A DNA stretch of 64,000 nucleotides, from positions 39,556,001 to 39,620,000 of the forward strand of contig OX419760.1 in the NCBI GenBank assembly GCA_948567375.1, given 5' to 3'. Of this stretch, positions 1-11,214 are shown one piece after another (position 1 is the first letter of the stretch; the number at the start of each line of letters is the position of its first letter). The notes under the pieces were generated by a model. It did no database searches and was not told the origin of the DNA. It was given only the letters and a program-made list of their open reading frames with translations. Position numbers and translations under genes: made by a program. Origin of the DNA: Lunularia cruciata. Taxonomy: Eukaryota; Streptophyta; Marchantiopsida; Lunulariales; Lunulariaceae.

Positions 1-1586
1 GAAGATGGCACTTCACTGCAAAGAACGATTTCGCCTCAAAATTGTGTTCCACCCTCCCATTGAAGGCACAACTTCCTCAATCAAAATTGCTTCACATCAA
101 CTTTGTGCTGCACTCACAAATGCAGAATTCTACCAACACTACAATTCCTCTTAGATCTGTCAAGGCATTGCTCCGATGCACTTCACTCAGGATCAAACAC
201 ACAAAATGAAGATCAAGGCTACAGAATCCAACATCCATAGACACATTGACTTGCACTTCGGAATTCTCCACACACTCACAAACACATACACAGAATTGAC
301 AATTGGAATTAAGCTCAAGCGACGAGCACTAAGAAAAACACTTTGCTTTACCTATCTTCAAAAATATGAATACTGAACAACATAGTACTACAAATGCTCC
401 TCTTAAATACTCAAGCAAATGGTAGTTCTTCCTACTTATGTACCGCTTCCTAACATCTCTTCCTACCTGTAGATCCAAACTGACAATCCATCTCTTCATA
501 TCTGCCTCTTCCTATCTGAAAATTGTACTACCCAGATCCGATGTCTACCTCATCATCAGCTTCCAAACCCAATGATCTTCCTAGTACTTCTCCTTCTTTG
601 GGTTTATCCACAACTACTAATTCCTTCACTACTTCTACAACTTCTACACTAGGAACTACAATTGCACTAAGGAGTGACTTATCTAACTCTTTATCTCCTG
701 ACCTACTCTTCTCTAATGTCTCTAATAATAAGTCCGATGACACCTAAATTCCTACTTTTGCAACATCGGGTCTAATTACAATCAATTTCTTTTATATCCT
801 CATCAAGAATTGTAATTTAAAGCATGGGTACATTATCTACGCCTTCAATTTGTAACCCACTTTCCCTTAATCACTCATGTTACTGACCCGAAGACACTTA
901 TAGTCTGATCTTGCACTTTGGGTTTATTCACTACTGCTACTTCTCCTTCAATTCTTGTTTCATCTTCAATCAAAATTGAAATTGAAGTCATGGGTATCCT
1001 AACTATTTATTCTTTTTCTATCCTAACTCTCTCTAATGCCTCTAGCAAGATTCCCGAACTCATCTTTGTTGCACTCCGAGGTCTGACTACTCAGATACAG
1101 TCATCTTCATCTTGAGGCAAAGAAGCTTCTAACCGGAAGTTGTGTAAACTTGAAGTCCAAAGTCCAAAGTCACAAGTCCAAAGTCTCAAGTTCGAAGTCC
1201 AAAGACATCAACTTACTATGTACATCTACTCTCAAAACTTCAAATACTTCTAACTTCTTCTACAGACCTCCAAACTTTGTGATTTTTGTAGCAACGGAAA
1301 GCCCTGAACAAGACGCTTCCAACAAGATATAGCACGCTTGATTTGGACTTTTGAAAATTGAGATATATCCCCCGCAAGAATCTCGACTTGTAACTTCCAT
1401 TCCTCCTTCGAGTCTGCCCTCTTTCAATCCTGGCTAAGTCCGTCTTCATATGACACAAATTAGACTTCCTCAGGCTTGATCAAAATATAAATTTCCTCTC
1501 ATTTCTTCTCCATTTGGTTTCAATTTGGTTTCAACAAGACACTTCTTCTTCAAAACTCGTCCAAAATGAAAAATGTGGGTACCACA
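1..1586 (-). mobile_element. Family-A LTR, copy A1, truncated at the window edge
   Basis: Read on the minus strand, the segment starts at 1586 with the family-A terminus TGTGGTACCCACA and runs leftward out of the window. Positions 1-520 match the R/U5-like end of the family-A LTRs at 26847-27600 and 42290-42955. Compared with the solo LTR at 26847-30600, about 270 bp of the far end lie outside the window. The middle is much shorter than in other copies, so most of the LTR-encoded coiled-coil frame is deleted; only its tail (528-743) is clear. Positions 744-1573 show no intact gene and align only loosely. The right flank at 1587 is family-E protease, so A1 probably inserted into element E0. 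Confidence 0.8.
528..743 (-). pseudogene. C-terminal remnant of the LTR-encoded ORF of family A
   Basis: The 71-codon minus frame carries the conserved tail of the family-A LTR protein: a short segment with LETLEKSRSGDKELD and a terminal acidic motif ending DDEVDIGSG before the stop. The same tail occurs at 42157, 48625 and 49087 on the plus strand. The upstream coiled-coil part is missing, so this is a relic. The function of the family is unknown. Confidence 0.7.
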
Positions 1587-2402
1587 TTTACCTTTGAGTA
1601 AGCTTTGTTCACACCTTGAGTTGTCCTATTTGACAACCAAGTGGAATTTTTATTTAGTGGGATATTTAAGGAAGGTTTATGTATCATAGAAGGTCTTATT
1701 AGACTCTGGTGTGCAACCTCTTATGCCGGGGAAAGTTGCAATTGTTGGTCTTGGGCTATGGAAGACTGATGTAGAGAGGTGTCCTTTTTAGATCCAAATA
1801 TCTATAGGGAGTGATTCTACACAATATATCACATAATGCAACAAATCTCATTGTTTAGATTCAGGTCATCCAATTGATAGCTCTATGGTGAGAGCCCATA
1901 TCATTAACAATAATAAAGTCATATAATATGCTAGTTGGTAGAGTAATGTTATATACCTCATGGGTTTTAGTATTTACTATTGACAAGAGATAGTTTCCTA
2001 TATACCAAGTTAGCAGTCAAGTGAGGGATGAGTATGTTGCCAACTAGTGTGCTTTAGTAGTGGTAGTATTGGCTCACTACAATCAAGGACTATGGCATTA
2101 GTTTCAATTTTTAGTGGTTTCATTACTTAGCCTAGTGACTTATTGGAGAGGAACACCTATGCAGAGAATACCTCAATAATAGAAGAAATCACTTAGATTT
2201 GGATACAAGAGGGATTTTTCCATCCACCTTGGATGTTCCATTGTGGAGTTCTAAGGAGCCATTGTAGTAGCATGTGGATTAATTGGTGCAATATGCTTGG
2301 AGTGGAGTCTTTGTACCACCAAGAAAATAGTGTGAGGATGAGCCTCCAAAGTCTATTACTTTGTCATCTTTGGATACCACACTTATTTCTTGGCAATATC
2401 TA
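1587..2402 (+). pseudogene. pol: E0 protease and following linker (relic)
   Basis: From about 1598 the DNA follows the E1 protease region (53200-53400) closely. It keeps the aspartic-protease active site in the context LLDSGVQPLM (1698 onward), then the family segment KTDVERCPF. E1 is deleted just past this point, so E0 shows what normally follows: about 200 bp of further protease-type sequence with HPIDSSMVRA and a stretch resembling YLMGFSIYY. Positions about 2020-2402 form a linker with no domain that I recognise. Several stop codons interrupt every frame. The left boundary is the insertion point of family-A LTR A1. Confidence 0.7.
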
Positions 2403-2706
2403 ATGGAGGGAGTATGCCTATTGGAGTCATTTGGTGGGATTAGCACTAGACTAGTTGCAAAACTACATTCAAGTATATGGCTTCAGAGGTATTGGTATGT
2501 GGAGAGAGATGAACTTGCTAGGTGAGTCTCTCTACATCATGTGGCACACTTGGCCCATTGGTATCTTGAGTTATCATTGATGTCAGCAATTAGGGGTTAC
2601 CAAAACATCCTATTAGCAAAATTTTCCTTGTTGGAAGCATAGGATCTAGTAGAGACATGGTCCTATTTATTTAGTGATTTTTGGATGGCCATGTCAAGGA
2701 TAATAT
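2403..2706 (+). pseudogene. E0 C5 cytosine DNA methyltransferase, N-terminal part (motifs I-IV)
   Basis: Translation from 2410 gives a stretch with the S-adenosylmethionine-binding motif I of C5 methyltransferases (LLESFGGIST, FGG codons 2430-2438) and about 30 residues later an acidic motif II-like YVERDELAR. After one frameshift comes LVIFGWPCQG, which is motif IV with the catalytic Pro-Cys-Gln. The Cys codon is TGT at 2692-2694. Spacing from the motif I Phe to the Cys is about 87 codons, and the motif order is right for the family. These enzymes transfer methyl groups to cytosine C5 in DNA. The domain lies between protease and RT of a gypsy element, and the frame is broken by stops. Insertion of G1 at 2707 cuts it directly after motif IV. 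Confidence 0.7.
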
Positions 2707-3129
2707 TGTAACAATATGGAGTTTACTAATGAGTTAGTCAAGGATAACAATGTAAGAAATAAGCCAAATTAGCCTAGAATATTCTATAAGTATCTAGGAA
2801 GCTATTTGGTACTTGGGTAACATTCATACCAAGTTGAAGAAGCTTCTTGGGAAGCTTTCTAGCTAGCTTAGCTTGCACCCCAAGTAGGTAGTTTCTAGAA
2901 GGAAGCTTCTTGAGAAGCTTCCAACTAGCTTAGCTTACATGCCAAGTAGACAACTTCTAGAAGAAAGCTTCTTGAGAAGTTACTCAAGAGCCTTCTATGC
3001 TCCCTATAAATACCAAAAGCCCAAGCTCATGCTAGGCATTCAAAGTTTCTCTCATTCAAGTATCCCCATGTAATCTTCCACTTTGGTCTTCAGTTCTATT
3101 ATTTCTCTCGTTGGCCTTGGTCTTTTACA
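2707..3129 (+). repeat. G1 5' LTR
   Basis: It begins TGTAACAATATGG and ends TTTTACA, and it matches 7858-8359 and 62020-62436. It contains repeated modules of about 65-70 bp built on TTCTAGAA and on the near-palindrome GAAGCTTCTTGAGAAGCTTC (2902-2921), lying upstream of a TATA box at 3005-3012. About 25 bp after the TATA box the transcribed part should begin. It is followed by a weak match to the tRNA-iMet primer site. Confidence 0.85.
3005..3012 (+). promoter_or_regulatory. TATA box of the G1 5' LTR
   Basis: TATAAATA in the context CCCTATAAATACC lies about 120 bp before the LTR end. The same box is found in the G1 3' LTR near 8236 and in the G2 LTR near 62324. This supports it as the core promoter of the family. 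Confidence 0.6.
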
Positions 3130-3479
3130 TTACTATTAGAGAAGGAATGGGATGGATGGAATCTATGGACTACCAAATCTATTTCTGCTAAATCATTGGA
3201 TTTTTTATTTGTGTACTACCCAAGTATCATTTCATGCAATTTGTCACCTCATACTTTGGGCAAAATTTATTGAATATGATCACCTAGTCTGATGAACCTT
3301 TGGTACTTCTGATTGTGACTTGTGGAGAATGGTTGACATGTATTTACATGTTAATTTGGATAAACTAAGTAGTTTGATAGAGTAGCAGCCATGGCAACAA
3401 TGCCTAAAATTATCATTGCAATGTAGTTACAAATTGCTCAAGCACCTTACTCAATTATTGAAAGAACAAAATCATCAAT

Positions 3480-4290
3480 GACAAGAGCATGTAGAGAGAA
3501 GACCATTTTGAGAAGAGGAAGAGAAAATCCAATTTCCAAAGTCTAAGGTATTTGAAGGCAAGAATCTCTCAGATGCTATGAAGAATTTTATGTTTAATTG
3601 CAAATGTTATTTTGAAGCTACAAATTTACAAGATGAACAAAAATAGATTCTCTTGGCTTCTAGCCAATTGGATGGAGTAGCAAAGCTATGGTGGTGGTTC
3701 CAAGTGGAGCAAGCTGAATGGCAATTTGTTATACTAATCTTGACATAAACAAATTCAAAGGTGCAATAATTGGTCAATTCCAAGCTATAAATGCCACACA
3801 AGCTACATGAGATAGGTTGGTAGAGTTGAAGTAGATTGGCAATATAAGAAGCTACATCATGCAATTCCATAACACCATCATGGAAATTCTTGTTATATTG
3901 GCAGGTGAAGCTATAGATCAATTTGTGAGTGGCTTGAAGTCACAAACCAAATTAGAGGTGACTATGCAAGAGCTAAAACACTTGGAGGAAGCCATGCAGT
4001 TGGCCAAACGCTTTGATTCCTTGGTTGCAACTTGATCTTGACCTTGACCTCCATAGAACCTTCCAATACAATACACACGATTGGAGGAACCGGTACCAAT
4101 GGAGATTGATGTCATCCAATGGAGACCACTTGGCAATGCAGATAAAGAAAAATTGCAACAAAATGGTGGTTTTTTTTGTCACCCAATTAGACATTGCATT
4201 GTTGAATGTCCACTCAAGAATGGACATCGTCAAAAAATTGCTTTAGATGGAGTTTGTGAACATCATCAAAAAATTGCTTAAGAGATTTTG
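3480..4290 (+). pseudogene. gag: G1 gag (relic)
   Basis: Gag should form the virus-like particle and bind RNA. The frame around 3540-3720 reads KVFEGKNL followed by a capsid-like segment with CKCYFEATNLQDEQK and ILLASSQLDG...WWW, which is the retrotransposon-gag core. The same segment is better kept in G2 at 62850-63060. Near 4165-4210 a degraded zinc knuckle (HCIVECPL) marks the nucleocapsid part. Stops and shifts break the frame throughout, so no product is expected. Positions 3130-3480 are the leader, without a recognisable gene. Confidence 0.75.
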
Positions 4291-4367
4291 ATCTTCCTAT
4301 TGGGAACTTGATTAGTTCTAGTGGAATTGAAGGCTTGATCTATGCAAGTTTGCTTCACTTGTAAGGT

Positions 4368-5930
4368 ATGATACTTGATCATAATTATGGGATTTTGGTT
4401 GATTTTGGAAGTTTAGAGAATTTTATATCCATGCAATTAGCAAATGGATTACATATTCATATCATGCCAACCATTGGAAGCAAATTGATGATGGCAGATG
4501 GTAGAAAGGGTTTTGCAGTTTGTATCTCACATCTTGTTATATTTAGGATTATGAAGGAATATTTAAAGTTTATGAGGTTTGTAGTGGCACCTTTATACTA
4601 TGATATCATTTTGGGTTGCCTTGGCTTGAACATCATAAGGTTGAATTTGATTGAACCCAATGACAAATTCAAGTACAACACCAAGGTAAGAATTTTAGAT
4701 TAGGTTATTTAGCACCTTTGAGTAAACACCTAAGAATAGTCAGTCCCAAGATAGGAAGTTGATCAAGAAATTAACCATAGAACAAGCTTTGAAGGAAGAT
4801 AGGTCTCAAGATGGGAAGCTTATTGGTAAAGCAGCTAGAGAGCAAGCTTTGGATGAAAATAAGTCTATTTTCATGGTATGAATTGAGCAGATTGTGCATG
4901 GAAAATCCGAGGAGGGCCAGAAGCCTCATCAAGTAATGGTTGATCAAATAGTTCAAGAATTTTCAAATGTGTTTTTGGATGATTTGCTGAAAGGATTACC
5001 TTTTGACCGTGGTATGCCCCTCAAGATTGAGTTGTTTCCAAGAAGTACTCTAGTGAGTAGACCTATCTATAAGCTCTCACCCAAAGAGTTAGTCAAGCTT
5101 TGAACAACATTGACAGAGTTGTTACAAAAGGATTTCATATGACATTGTATATTTCCTTGGGGAGCACATGTACTCTTTGTTCCAAAGAATGATGGAGGAC
5201 TCTGTTTCTATATTTCTAACCGTGGTCTCAACAAATAAAAAATGAAGAATACATATCCCTTACCTCAAATTGATGACTTGCTAGATCAATTGATTGGAGC
5301 AAAATATTTTTCCAAGTTGGATCTCTAAAGCGGCTATTGGTAGATTATCATTGATAGAGAGGATGTACAAAAGACTACCTTGTGCACAAGGTTTGGGCAC
5401 TTTGAGCGGAAAGTTCTACCTTTTAGGCTCACTAATGCTCCACTAGTCTTCATGGATTAGATGCATGGTATATTGGATGAGCTACTAGATTGGTACATGG
5501 TAGTGTTCTTGGATGACATCTTAATCTATAACAAGATAAATGTAGAACATGTAAATTATATGTGAGAAGTCTTGAGATTACTACCTCAATGGAAGTTCTA
5601 TTGCAAAAAGCCCAAGTGTGCCTTTTGGCAAAAGAAAGTTATCTTCTTGGGTCATAGGTTCTCATCTAAGGGGATCAAGATGGAAGAGGAGAAAATCAAA
5701 GCCATTACTGGTTGACCTACTCTAAAGGATGTTGCAAGAGTGGGAGCATTTAATGGATTGGCAATTTTTTACCTACGGTTCATCCACTACTTTGCTCATG
5801 TGGTAGCACCATTGACCAACCTCTTGGGGAAGAACTCAAACTTTCAATGGACCACCAAGCACAAAGAAGCATTTTAGAAGTTGAAACATGTCTTCAAGAT
5901 ACATTCTTCAACCATATGATCCTCAACTAC
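4368..5930 (+). pseudogene. pol: G1 protease and reverse transcriptase (relic)
   Basis: The 111-codon frame at 4368-4703 is the aspartic protease. The catalytic triplet is altered (LVDFGSLENF, where Asp-Ser-Gly is usual), and a later YDIILGCLGL stands for the ILG motif. RT follows from about 4900: YPLPQIDDLLDQL, the palm motif FSKLDL and the catalytic FLDDILIYN near 5500-5530, so YxDD is present as LDD. Past this come KCAFWQKKVIFLGH and the connection region FYLRFIHYFA. At least eight stops interrupt the domain, so it is not functional. Confidence 0.85.
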
Positions 5931-7330
5931 CTTGTATGGTTGATTTTGATGCTTTTTAATTTGCTATTAGAGCCATGTTGCAATAGGAATTTCCAAATAG
6001 GTTACATCTCATTGCCTTTGTGTCTTGTTGACTAAATAGTACATAAAGGAGTTACTCTACTTGAGGGTGAGAACAACTAGCAATGGTATATACCAGCAAG
6101 GACTGGAGACATTATCTCTTGGAGAAACAAGTGATCATACAAACCAATCACAAACCCTTGTTGCAAACATTATATTTGGAGCATTATATGCAAAGCATTA
6201 TATTTGCAATAAAGAGTTGATATCATTGATGGGAAGAACAATTACAATTTTTTGACACCAAACTTGAGTACAAACCCCATCAGTTCTATGTCATCCTTGA
6301 TTCTCTATCATGAAAACTTGATTTGAATTCTCTTCCTCCCATCATGGTGGCAATTACAAAGGTGTCAGTCAACTCCAAATTGAGTTTAAGATAATATTAC
6401 AACAAGATCCCTTCTTTTAGCTTGTTTAGGGTTGTCTTGCAGCATGTGACAAGGAGTACAACACCTTCTTCTTCAAGGAAGGCCTTCTGCTTTGTGAGAA
6501 CCGGATCTATATTCTATCCAAGGGTGATCTCTGACTTGTGTGCCTTTAAGAAGCCCATGACTTACCAATTGATGTTCACATGGGTGTGAACAAGACCTTG
6601 GGTAAACTCCAAAGCCAATGGTGGTGGCCCAACATGGCACAAGATGTTCAAGAGTTTTGTCCAATCTTGTGAGAGTTTCCAACACAACAAGACCAACAAC
6701 CAAAAACCAAGTTGACTCCTTCAACCACTCCCCATCTCATCTGCTCGATAGGAAGACATGAGCTTGATCTCATCACAACCTTACCCAAGACAAAGCAAGG
6801 TCATATAGTAATTGTGGTGTTTATGGATAATTTTAGTAGGCAAATCAATTCAACACCAACCTTTGATATTGTAGATGCTCTAACATTATTTTATGTCTAC
6901 TTTGACAATGTCTTCAAGCATCATGGGATGTCTCTTGTGCTCATCTTTGATTGTGATCCTCAACTCATTGGAATTTTTTTGGCAAGCACTCTTTTAGATA
7001 CTTGGCACCAAGCTTACTTTGTCCATAGCCTATCATCCTCAAACTGATAGACAAACCAAACATGCAAATTATACCTTGGAGGATATACTTCATGCCTTTA
7101 TCAATGTTCACCATACCAATTGGGATGAATTTCTTGTAGTTATTGAGTTTGCGTACAATAATTACAAACATGCAAGCACCGGATTCACTCTTTTCTTCCT
7201 TGATTTTAGCCAAGACTTACTTGTTCCAGATTCCTTTCTTGCTCCTCCTCCATCTCATGTCCCTAATACTTCCACCTTCTTGACGACCATATCACAATCC
7301 CTCCATCAAGCCAAATCTTAGATCCTTGTT
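5931..7330 (+). pseudogene. pol: G1 RNase H and integrase (relic)
   Basis: RNase H (about 5880-6400) is badly decayed, with only scattered similarity and many stops. The integrase zinc region lies near 6560-6700 (GVNKTLGKLQ...WWWPNMAQDV). The catalytic core is clearer at 6712-7320: DLITTLP, then VFMDNFSR, a second-Asp region LIFDCDPQ, a frameshift near 7020, then YHPQTDRQT where the third acidic residue of DDE lies nearby. The segment FAYNNYKHASTG is typical of gypsy integrases. Breaks include one frameshift inside the core. Confidence 0.8.
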
Positions 7331-7857
7331 GCTCAAAATGATTATAAACAATATGAGGACCACCATCATTATGACCTCACTTTCAATTTGGTGAGAAGGT
7401 CATGCTCTCCTTTGTTCATTCTTTCTTCCCACTTGATACCCAATTCCATCATCTTGCTCCTAATTGGATAGGACTCTTTGATGTCACCCAAATCATTTCT
7501 CCTATTGCTTATCAACTTGCTTTGTCTTATCATATGTACATCCACATTATCTTTCATGTTTCCAAGTTGAAACGCTTTGTTCCTAATCAGTTTTCTTTTT
7601 CCTCTTGTGTCCAACCTCTTCCTCCTCCCATCTCTATCAATGATTATGAGGAGTATAAATTTGATTGTATCTTTGTGTGATGCTACATTCAATAAGGCCG
7701 CCAACAACATATAGAGTACAAAGTCCTCTAGAAAGGGTATCCCTTTCATGATGCCATATGGGAGCCTCTTTCTTATCTCTAGAATGCGCACATGTCCATT
7801 CAAGAGTTTGAAGTTTCAATGGTGATAAGGATGTCATCAACTAGTAGTGGAGGAATA
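7331..7857 (+). pseudogene. pol: G1 integrase C-terminus with chromodomain relic
   Basis: Positions 7400-7680 keep a GPY/F-like tail (HHLAPNWIGLFDV...ISPIAYQLAL, then HIIFHVSKLKRF). After a stop at 7678, the reading continues to a worn chromodomain near 7700-7800: HIEYKVL, KGYPFHDAIWEP. This matches the chromodomain core seen better in F at 59090-59150. Chromodomains bind methylated histone H3 and guide chromovirus integration. Here the domain has stops and lost residues. A purine tract, AGTAGTGGAGGAATA, just before 7858 is the likely polypurine tract. Confidence 0.7.
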
Positions 7858-8359
7858 TATAAGAATATGAAATTTACAAATGAGATAGTCAAAGCTAACA
7901 AAGTAGCAAATAGGCCAAATTAACTTAGAATATTCTAGAAGTATCTAGGAAGCTACTTAGTACTTTCCAAGTATTGGATAACGTACATGCCAAGTGGTGA
8001 ATTCTAGGAGGAAGCTTCTTGGGAAGCTTCCTGGTTATCATAGCTTGCACTCCAAGTAGATAGCTTCTAAAAGGAAGTTTCTTGGAAAGCTTCCAACTAG
8101 CTTAGCTTGCAGGCCAAGTAGACGGCTTCTAAAAGAAAGCTTCTTGAGAAACTTCTTGATTATCTTGGCTTGCACTCCAAGAAAATGATATTTGGAAGCT
8201 TCTTGAGAAGCTTCTCAAGAGCATTGTATACTCTCTATAAATACTAAAGGCCAAGCTCATGCTAGACATTTGAAGTTTCACTCATTTAAGTGTCCTAATG
8301 TAATCTTCTACTTAAGTCTTCCATTCTACTATTTCTCTCCTCAATCTTGGTCTTTTAAA
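7858..8359 (+). repeat. G1 3' LTR
   Basis: It aligns with 2707-3129 and is longer because it holds more copies of the TTC/GAA-rich module between 7990 and 8220. Both ends have mutated (TATAAGAATATG for TGTAACAATATG, and TTTTAAA for TTTTACA). E0 sequence resumes after it. Confidence 0.8.
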
Positions 8360-8527
8360 ATACCCATGCTTGCCAAGATTAGGATGTACAAGATCTCCAT
8401 TTTGGTGTGTTTTGGGAGTTGTTATGTATATCCAACATCTCCAAGTTCATTAGTTTGTTTCTCTAGCCTAGATTTTGGAGCATGTCCTTTTGATGGGTAA
8501 TTCTTGTACACAAGTGGTGGTGAGTAC
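8360..8527 (+). pseudogene. E0 C5 methyltransferase, middle fragment
   Basis: This 168-bp island between G1 and B2 must be E0 sequence. The B2 target duplication AGTAC (8523-8527 and 35696-35700) joins it to the methyltransferase C-terminal piece at 35696. Near 8465-8510 the DNA is compatible with a degraded motif VI region (xENVPxxG-like: ATTTTGGAGCATGTCCTTTT). I treat it as methyltransferase mainly by position; the motif match is weak. Confidence 0.5.
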
Positions 8528-9209
8528 TATGAGCCGGCCTGTCTCTCACTCATGATGAATCTCTGATGGCTATTATTGTAGTGCACCATGGACTAAGAAG
8601 GCAAAGAACCCCAACTCCATCATACTACTCCAAGGCTAACACTCCAGGACTCAAACCATTATTCACTAGAGAACACAATGAGAGAGAGATAATTTCAAAT
8701 GAAAGGATGATGAGTACCTCCTCATCCCCTGCTTATATATTTGTGAAATAGTAACATACTAAAGTTACCATTTACCATAGTAACTCAAGTTAATAGGCTA
8801 AAAGTCAAGTAAAGTCAAAAAGTATAAAGGAATATCCATCCATATGGGCATATTCCACTACGCATGTGATCTTATCTTGACCCAACCACTAAGTCAAGGA
8901 TTCCTTCACATGGGCTATCCTTGGAATATAGAAAAATCAAAAACAAAAAGACTTATGTGCCCAAGAAATCTCAACTCTTTCCTCAAAGCCAAACACCTAG
9001 GAATAATACCAAGTCAACACACTAGAATCCAAAATAATGGTGATCGTCTTTTTCACTTTCTCTAAAGTAAGGTTCCCTCTATCTTAGCTATGACTAACTT
9101 TAGCTAATCATGAAAAATGTAGAACCATCCTTTATCTTTATATAAATAATATCTCTTAAGTACTTGTAATACCAAGCTAAATATCACACATGCACAAATG
9201 GGTGTTACA
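8528..9209 (-). repeat. B2 3' LTR
   Basis: It starts TATGAGCCGGCC (from TGTGAGCC) and ends GGGTGTTACA. It is the reverse complement of the B1 LTR (9648-10336) and of 35003-35695. Immediately to the right lies the reversed polypurine tract, which identifies it as the 3' LTR. TSD AGTAC precedes it. Confidence 0.9.
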
Positions 9210-9223
9210 TTTACCCCCGGACT
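9210..9223 (-). other. Polypurine tract of B2
   Basis: On the minus strand this reads GTCCGGGGGTAAA and abuts the LTR start TGTAACACCC. An identical tract precedes the B1 3' LTR at 23355-23367. It would prime plus-strand DNA synthesis. Confidence 0.75.
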
Positions 9224-9647
9224 AATTTTTCACTTTGTCCTCAAAGTGAAGGTCTCTCTACTTTCTATGATACATCTTCAACTTATCATGGTTAATCCTA
9301 TCAAAGTGTCTTCTTCCCAACTCCTTGAGATCATAGGTGTAATTGCTCTACATCATCTCCATTATGAAAGGTCCAAAGTACTTAGGCAAAAACTTTTTTT
9401 TGCACTCTCTTGAATCAAATGGAATCAAACAACATTACCTAATCATCTTCTTTGAAAGGCTCCACCTTCTTCTTGCCTTGCCTCTTGTCACAGCTCTCCT
9501 TTTTTTTTTTTCCTTTGAGCTTGCTCTACTCCATAGCAATTGCTCTTGCCTCTTCCAATTCCATGAGTTGATCTTTCCTTGAGGTCTCTACATCACCTCC
9601 TTGTGCTTTCTTCAATCTCATATGATGCTTTGGAAGGAAGGAAGATC
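9224..9647 (-). pseudogene. pol: B2 integrase, C-terminal end
   Basis: The reverse complement matches B1 23000-23354, the basic C-terminal tail of integrase and the spacer before the PPT. The fragment ends exactly where B1 inserted: 9643-9647 AGATC, with the other half of the integrase resuming at 23881 (TGATCAAAG). No frame remains open. Confidence 0.85.
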
Positions 9648-10336
9648 TCTAACACCCATTTATGCATGTGTGTAGTATTGTGATATTTAGCTTGGTATTA
9701 CAAGTACTTGAGAGATATTATTTATATAGAGATAAAGGATGGTTCTACATTAGTCATGATTAGCTAAAGTTAGTGATAGTTAAGATAGAGAGGACCTTAC
9801 TTTAAGGGAAGTGGAAAAGATGAGCACCACTATTTTGGATTCTAGTGTGTTGACTTGGTATTATTCTTAGGTGTTTGACTTTGAGGAAAGAGTTGAGAAC
9901 TCTTGGGCCCGCAAGCCTTTTTGTTTTGGATTCTTCTATAGTCCAAGGATAGCCCATGTGAAGGAATCCTTGACTGAAGGGTTGGGTCAAGATAAGATCA
10001 CATGCTAGTGGAATATGCCCATGTGAATGGATATTCCTTTCTACTTTTTGACTTAGCTTGACTTTAGTCTAGTAATTTGAGTTACTACGGTAATTAGTAA
10101 CTTTGGTTCGTAACTACTTCACAACTATATAAACAAGGGGTGAGGAAGTACTCATCATCCTTTCATTTGCAACTATCTCTGTCTCATTGAGTTCTCTGGT
10201 GAGCATGTCTTGAGTCTTGGAGTGTTAGCCGTGGAGAATTATGATTGAGTTGGGGTTCCTTGCCTTCTTAGTCCATGGTGCGCTACCAGAATAGCCATTA
10301 GAGGTTCATCTTGAGTGAGAGAAAGATTGGCTCACA
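9648..10336 (+). repeat. B1 5' LTR
   Basis: It begins TCTAACACCC (TGTAACACCC in the 3' LTR) and ends GGCTCACA, 689 bp. Other copies are 8528-9209, 23368-23880, 35003-35695 and a fragment at 40796-41391. A TATA box lies at 10126-10133. Confidence 0.92.
10126..10133 (+). promoter_or_regulatory. TATA box of the B1 5' LTR
   Basis: TATATAAA about 200 bp before the LTR end is kept in the 3' LTR at 23670-23677 and in the LTR fragment near 41180. It is the likely core promoter of family B. Confidence 0.65.
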
Positions 10337-10340
10337 TTTT

Positions 10341-10358
10341 TGGTTCCATTGCCGGGAC
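10341..10358 (+). other. Primer-binding site of B1 (tRNA-Asp type)
   Basis: TGGTTCCATTGCCGGGAC lies four bases after the LTR end. It is close to the tRNA-Asp complement TGGCGCCGTTGCCGGGGA used by Athila/Tat-type elements. The family-A element has the sister form at 42963-42980. Confidence 0.8.
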
Positions 10359-11214
10359 TTCTCTAAAAGGCAAGATAATGTTTCACGTTCAATTCTACGT
10401 TAGGCAGAAGGAGGCTATGAGAGCTCACTTGGAGAGAACATTAAGAGAGGAGAAAGTTGAACTTATGTTAGAGAACCAAGCTCTATTTGTATACCCTGTA
10501 ATTCATTACGATGTCTTTGAGGTGATTTTGTACATTTTGTATACATGAGAGGATTTGGAGAGATTGTGTGAGGTGGATTGCAGATTTTGGGATTAAGGTG
10601 ATTTTAAGCAAAATCTCAAGTTTGAGATCTGGACTTGAAATTTCTACACATGATAGCTTAGGTTTTGCTTTAGTTAGCACACTTGGAATTATTGTGAGAG
10701 ATATTATGTGCATTGGGCTAGAATTTTTGAAAGTTGATAGGATAAATTGCTCCCGCAACTGCATGCTCTCTGGAAAATTGTACAGAGTCTGCCATTTCTT
10801 CAATTTTTAGTGGATTGTTGTGAAATTTTTCCAATTCAATACTTTGTATCCTACCTGTTGACACAAAAATTAGAGAGAGATCATTCTTGAGCAGGGAGTT
10901 ATGAGTTTTTGAAGTGAGGGGGGTGGTTTTTAGACCAAATCTAAAATATGTGTGTTGAATAGAAGGGTGTCTAGGCCAAATGGCTAAATAAAAAGATCTA
11001 AAATTTTTCAGGGAGGGAAGCCCTAGATTTGTGATCAAGTGTGAAAAATTTCAAAGAATTGTCACATATTAATTGAGAGATTTGAGTGAAATTGTGAGGA
11101 AGGGTCAATTCTACAGAGTTGAGATCTCATGCATGAGGAGTTTGAGAGCAACAAAAAGCATGTTTGAGTGTTTAGATTCATCTTGGGAACATGGAGGGTT
11201 ATCAAGAGTGAAAA
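10359..11214 (+). other. B1 leader region
   Basis: About 850 bp lie between the PBS and the first clear ORF. Short open stretches (for example 10410-10545) have relatives in B2 at 34150-34300, but no domain is recognised and stops are frequent. It is probably leader plus the decayed start of the upstream ORF. Confidence 0.4.

Larger units (their letters stand above)
2707..8359 (+). mobile_element. G1: decayed Ty3/gypsy chromovirus inserted in E0
   Basis: G1 has a 5' LTR (2707-3129), a degenerate initiator-Met tRNA primer site near 3131-3141, gag, protease, RT, RNase H, integrase with a chromodomain relic, and a 3' LTR (7858-8359). The LTR ends TGTAA...TTACA form an inverted repeat in the 5' copy. 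A second member, G2, starts at 62020. Many stops and frameshifts show that it is old. The expected TSD is not recognisable (AATAT on the left, ATACC on the right). Confidence 0.85.

Noticed and set aside
2403-2706. A host DNA methyltransferase gene interrupted by transposons
   Set aside because: The motifs continue from a gypsy protease and lead into a gypsy RT across TSD-proved joints, so it is part of E0.
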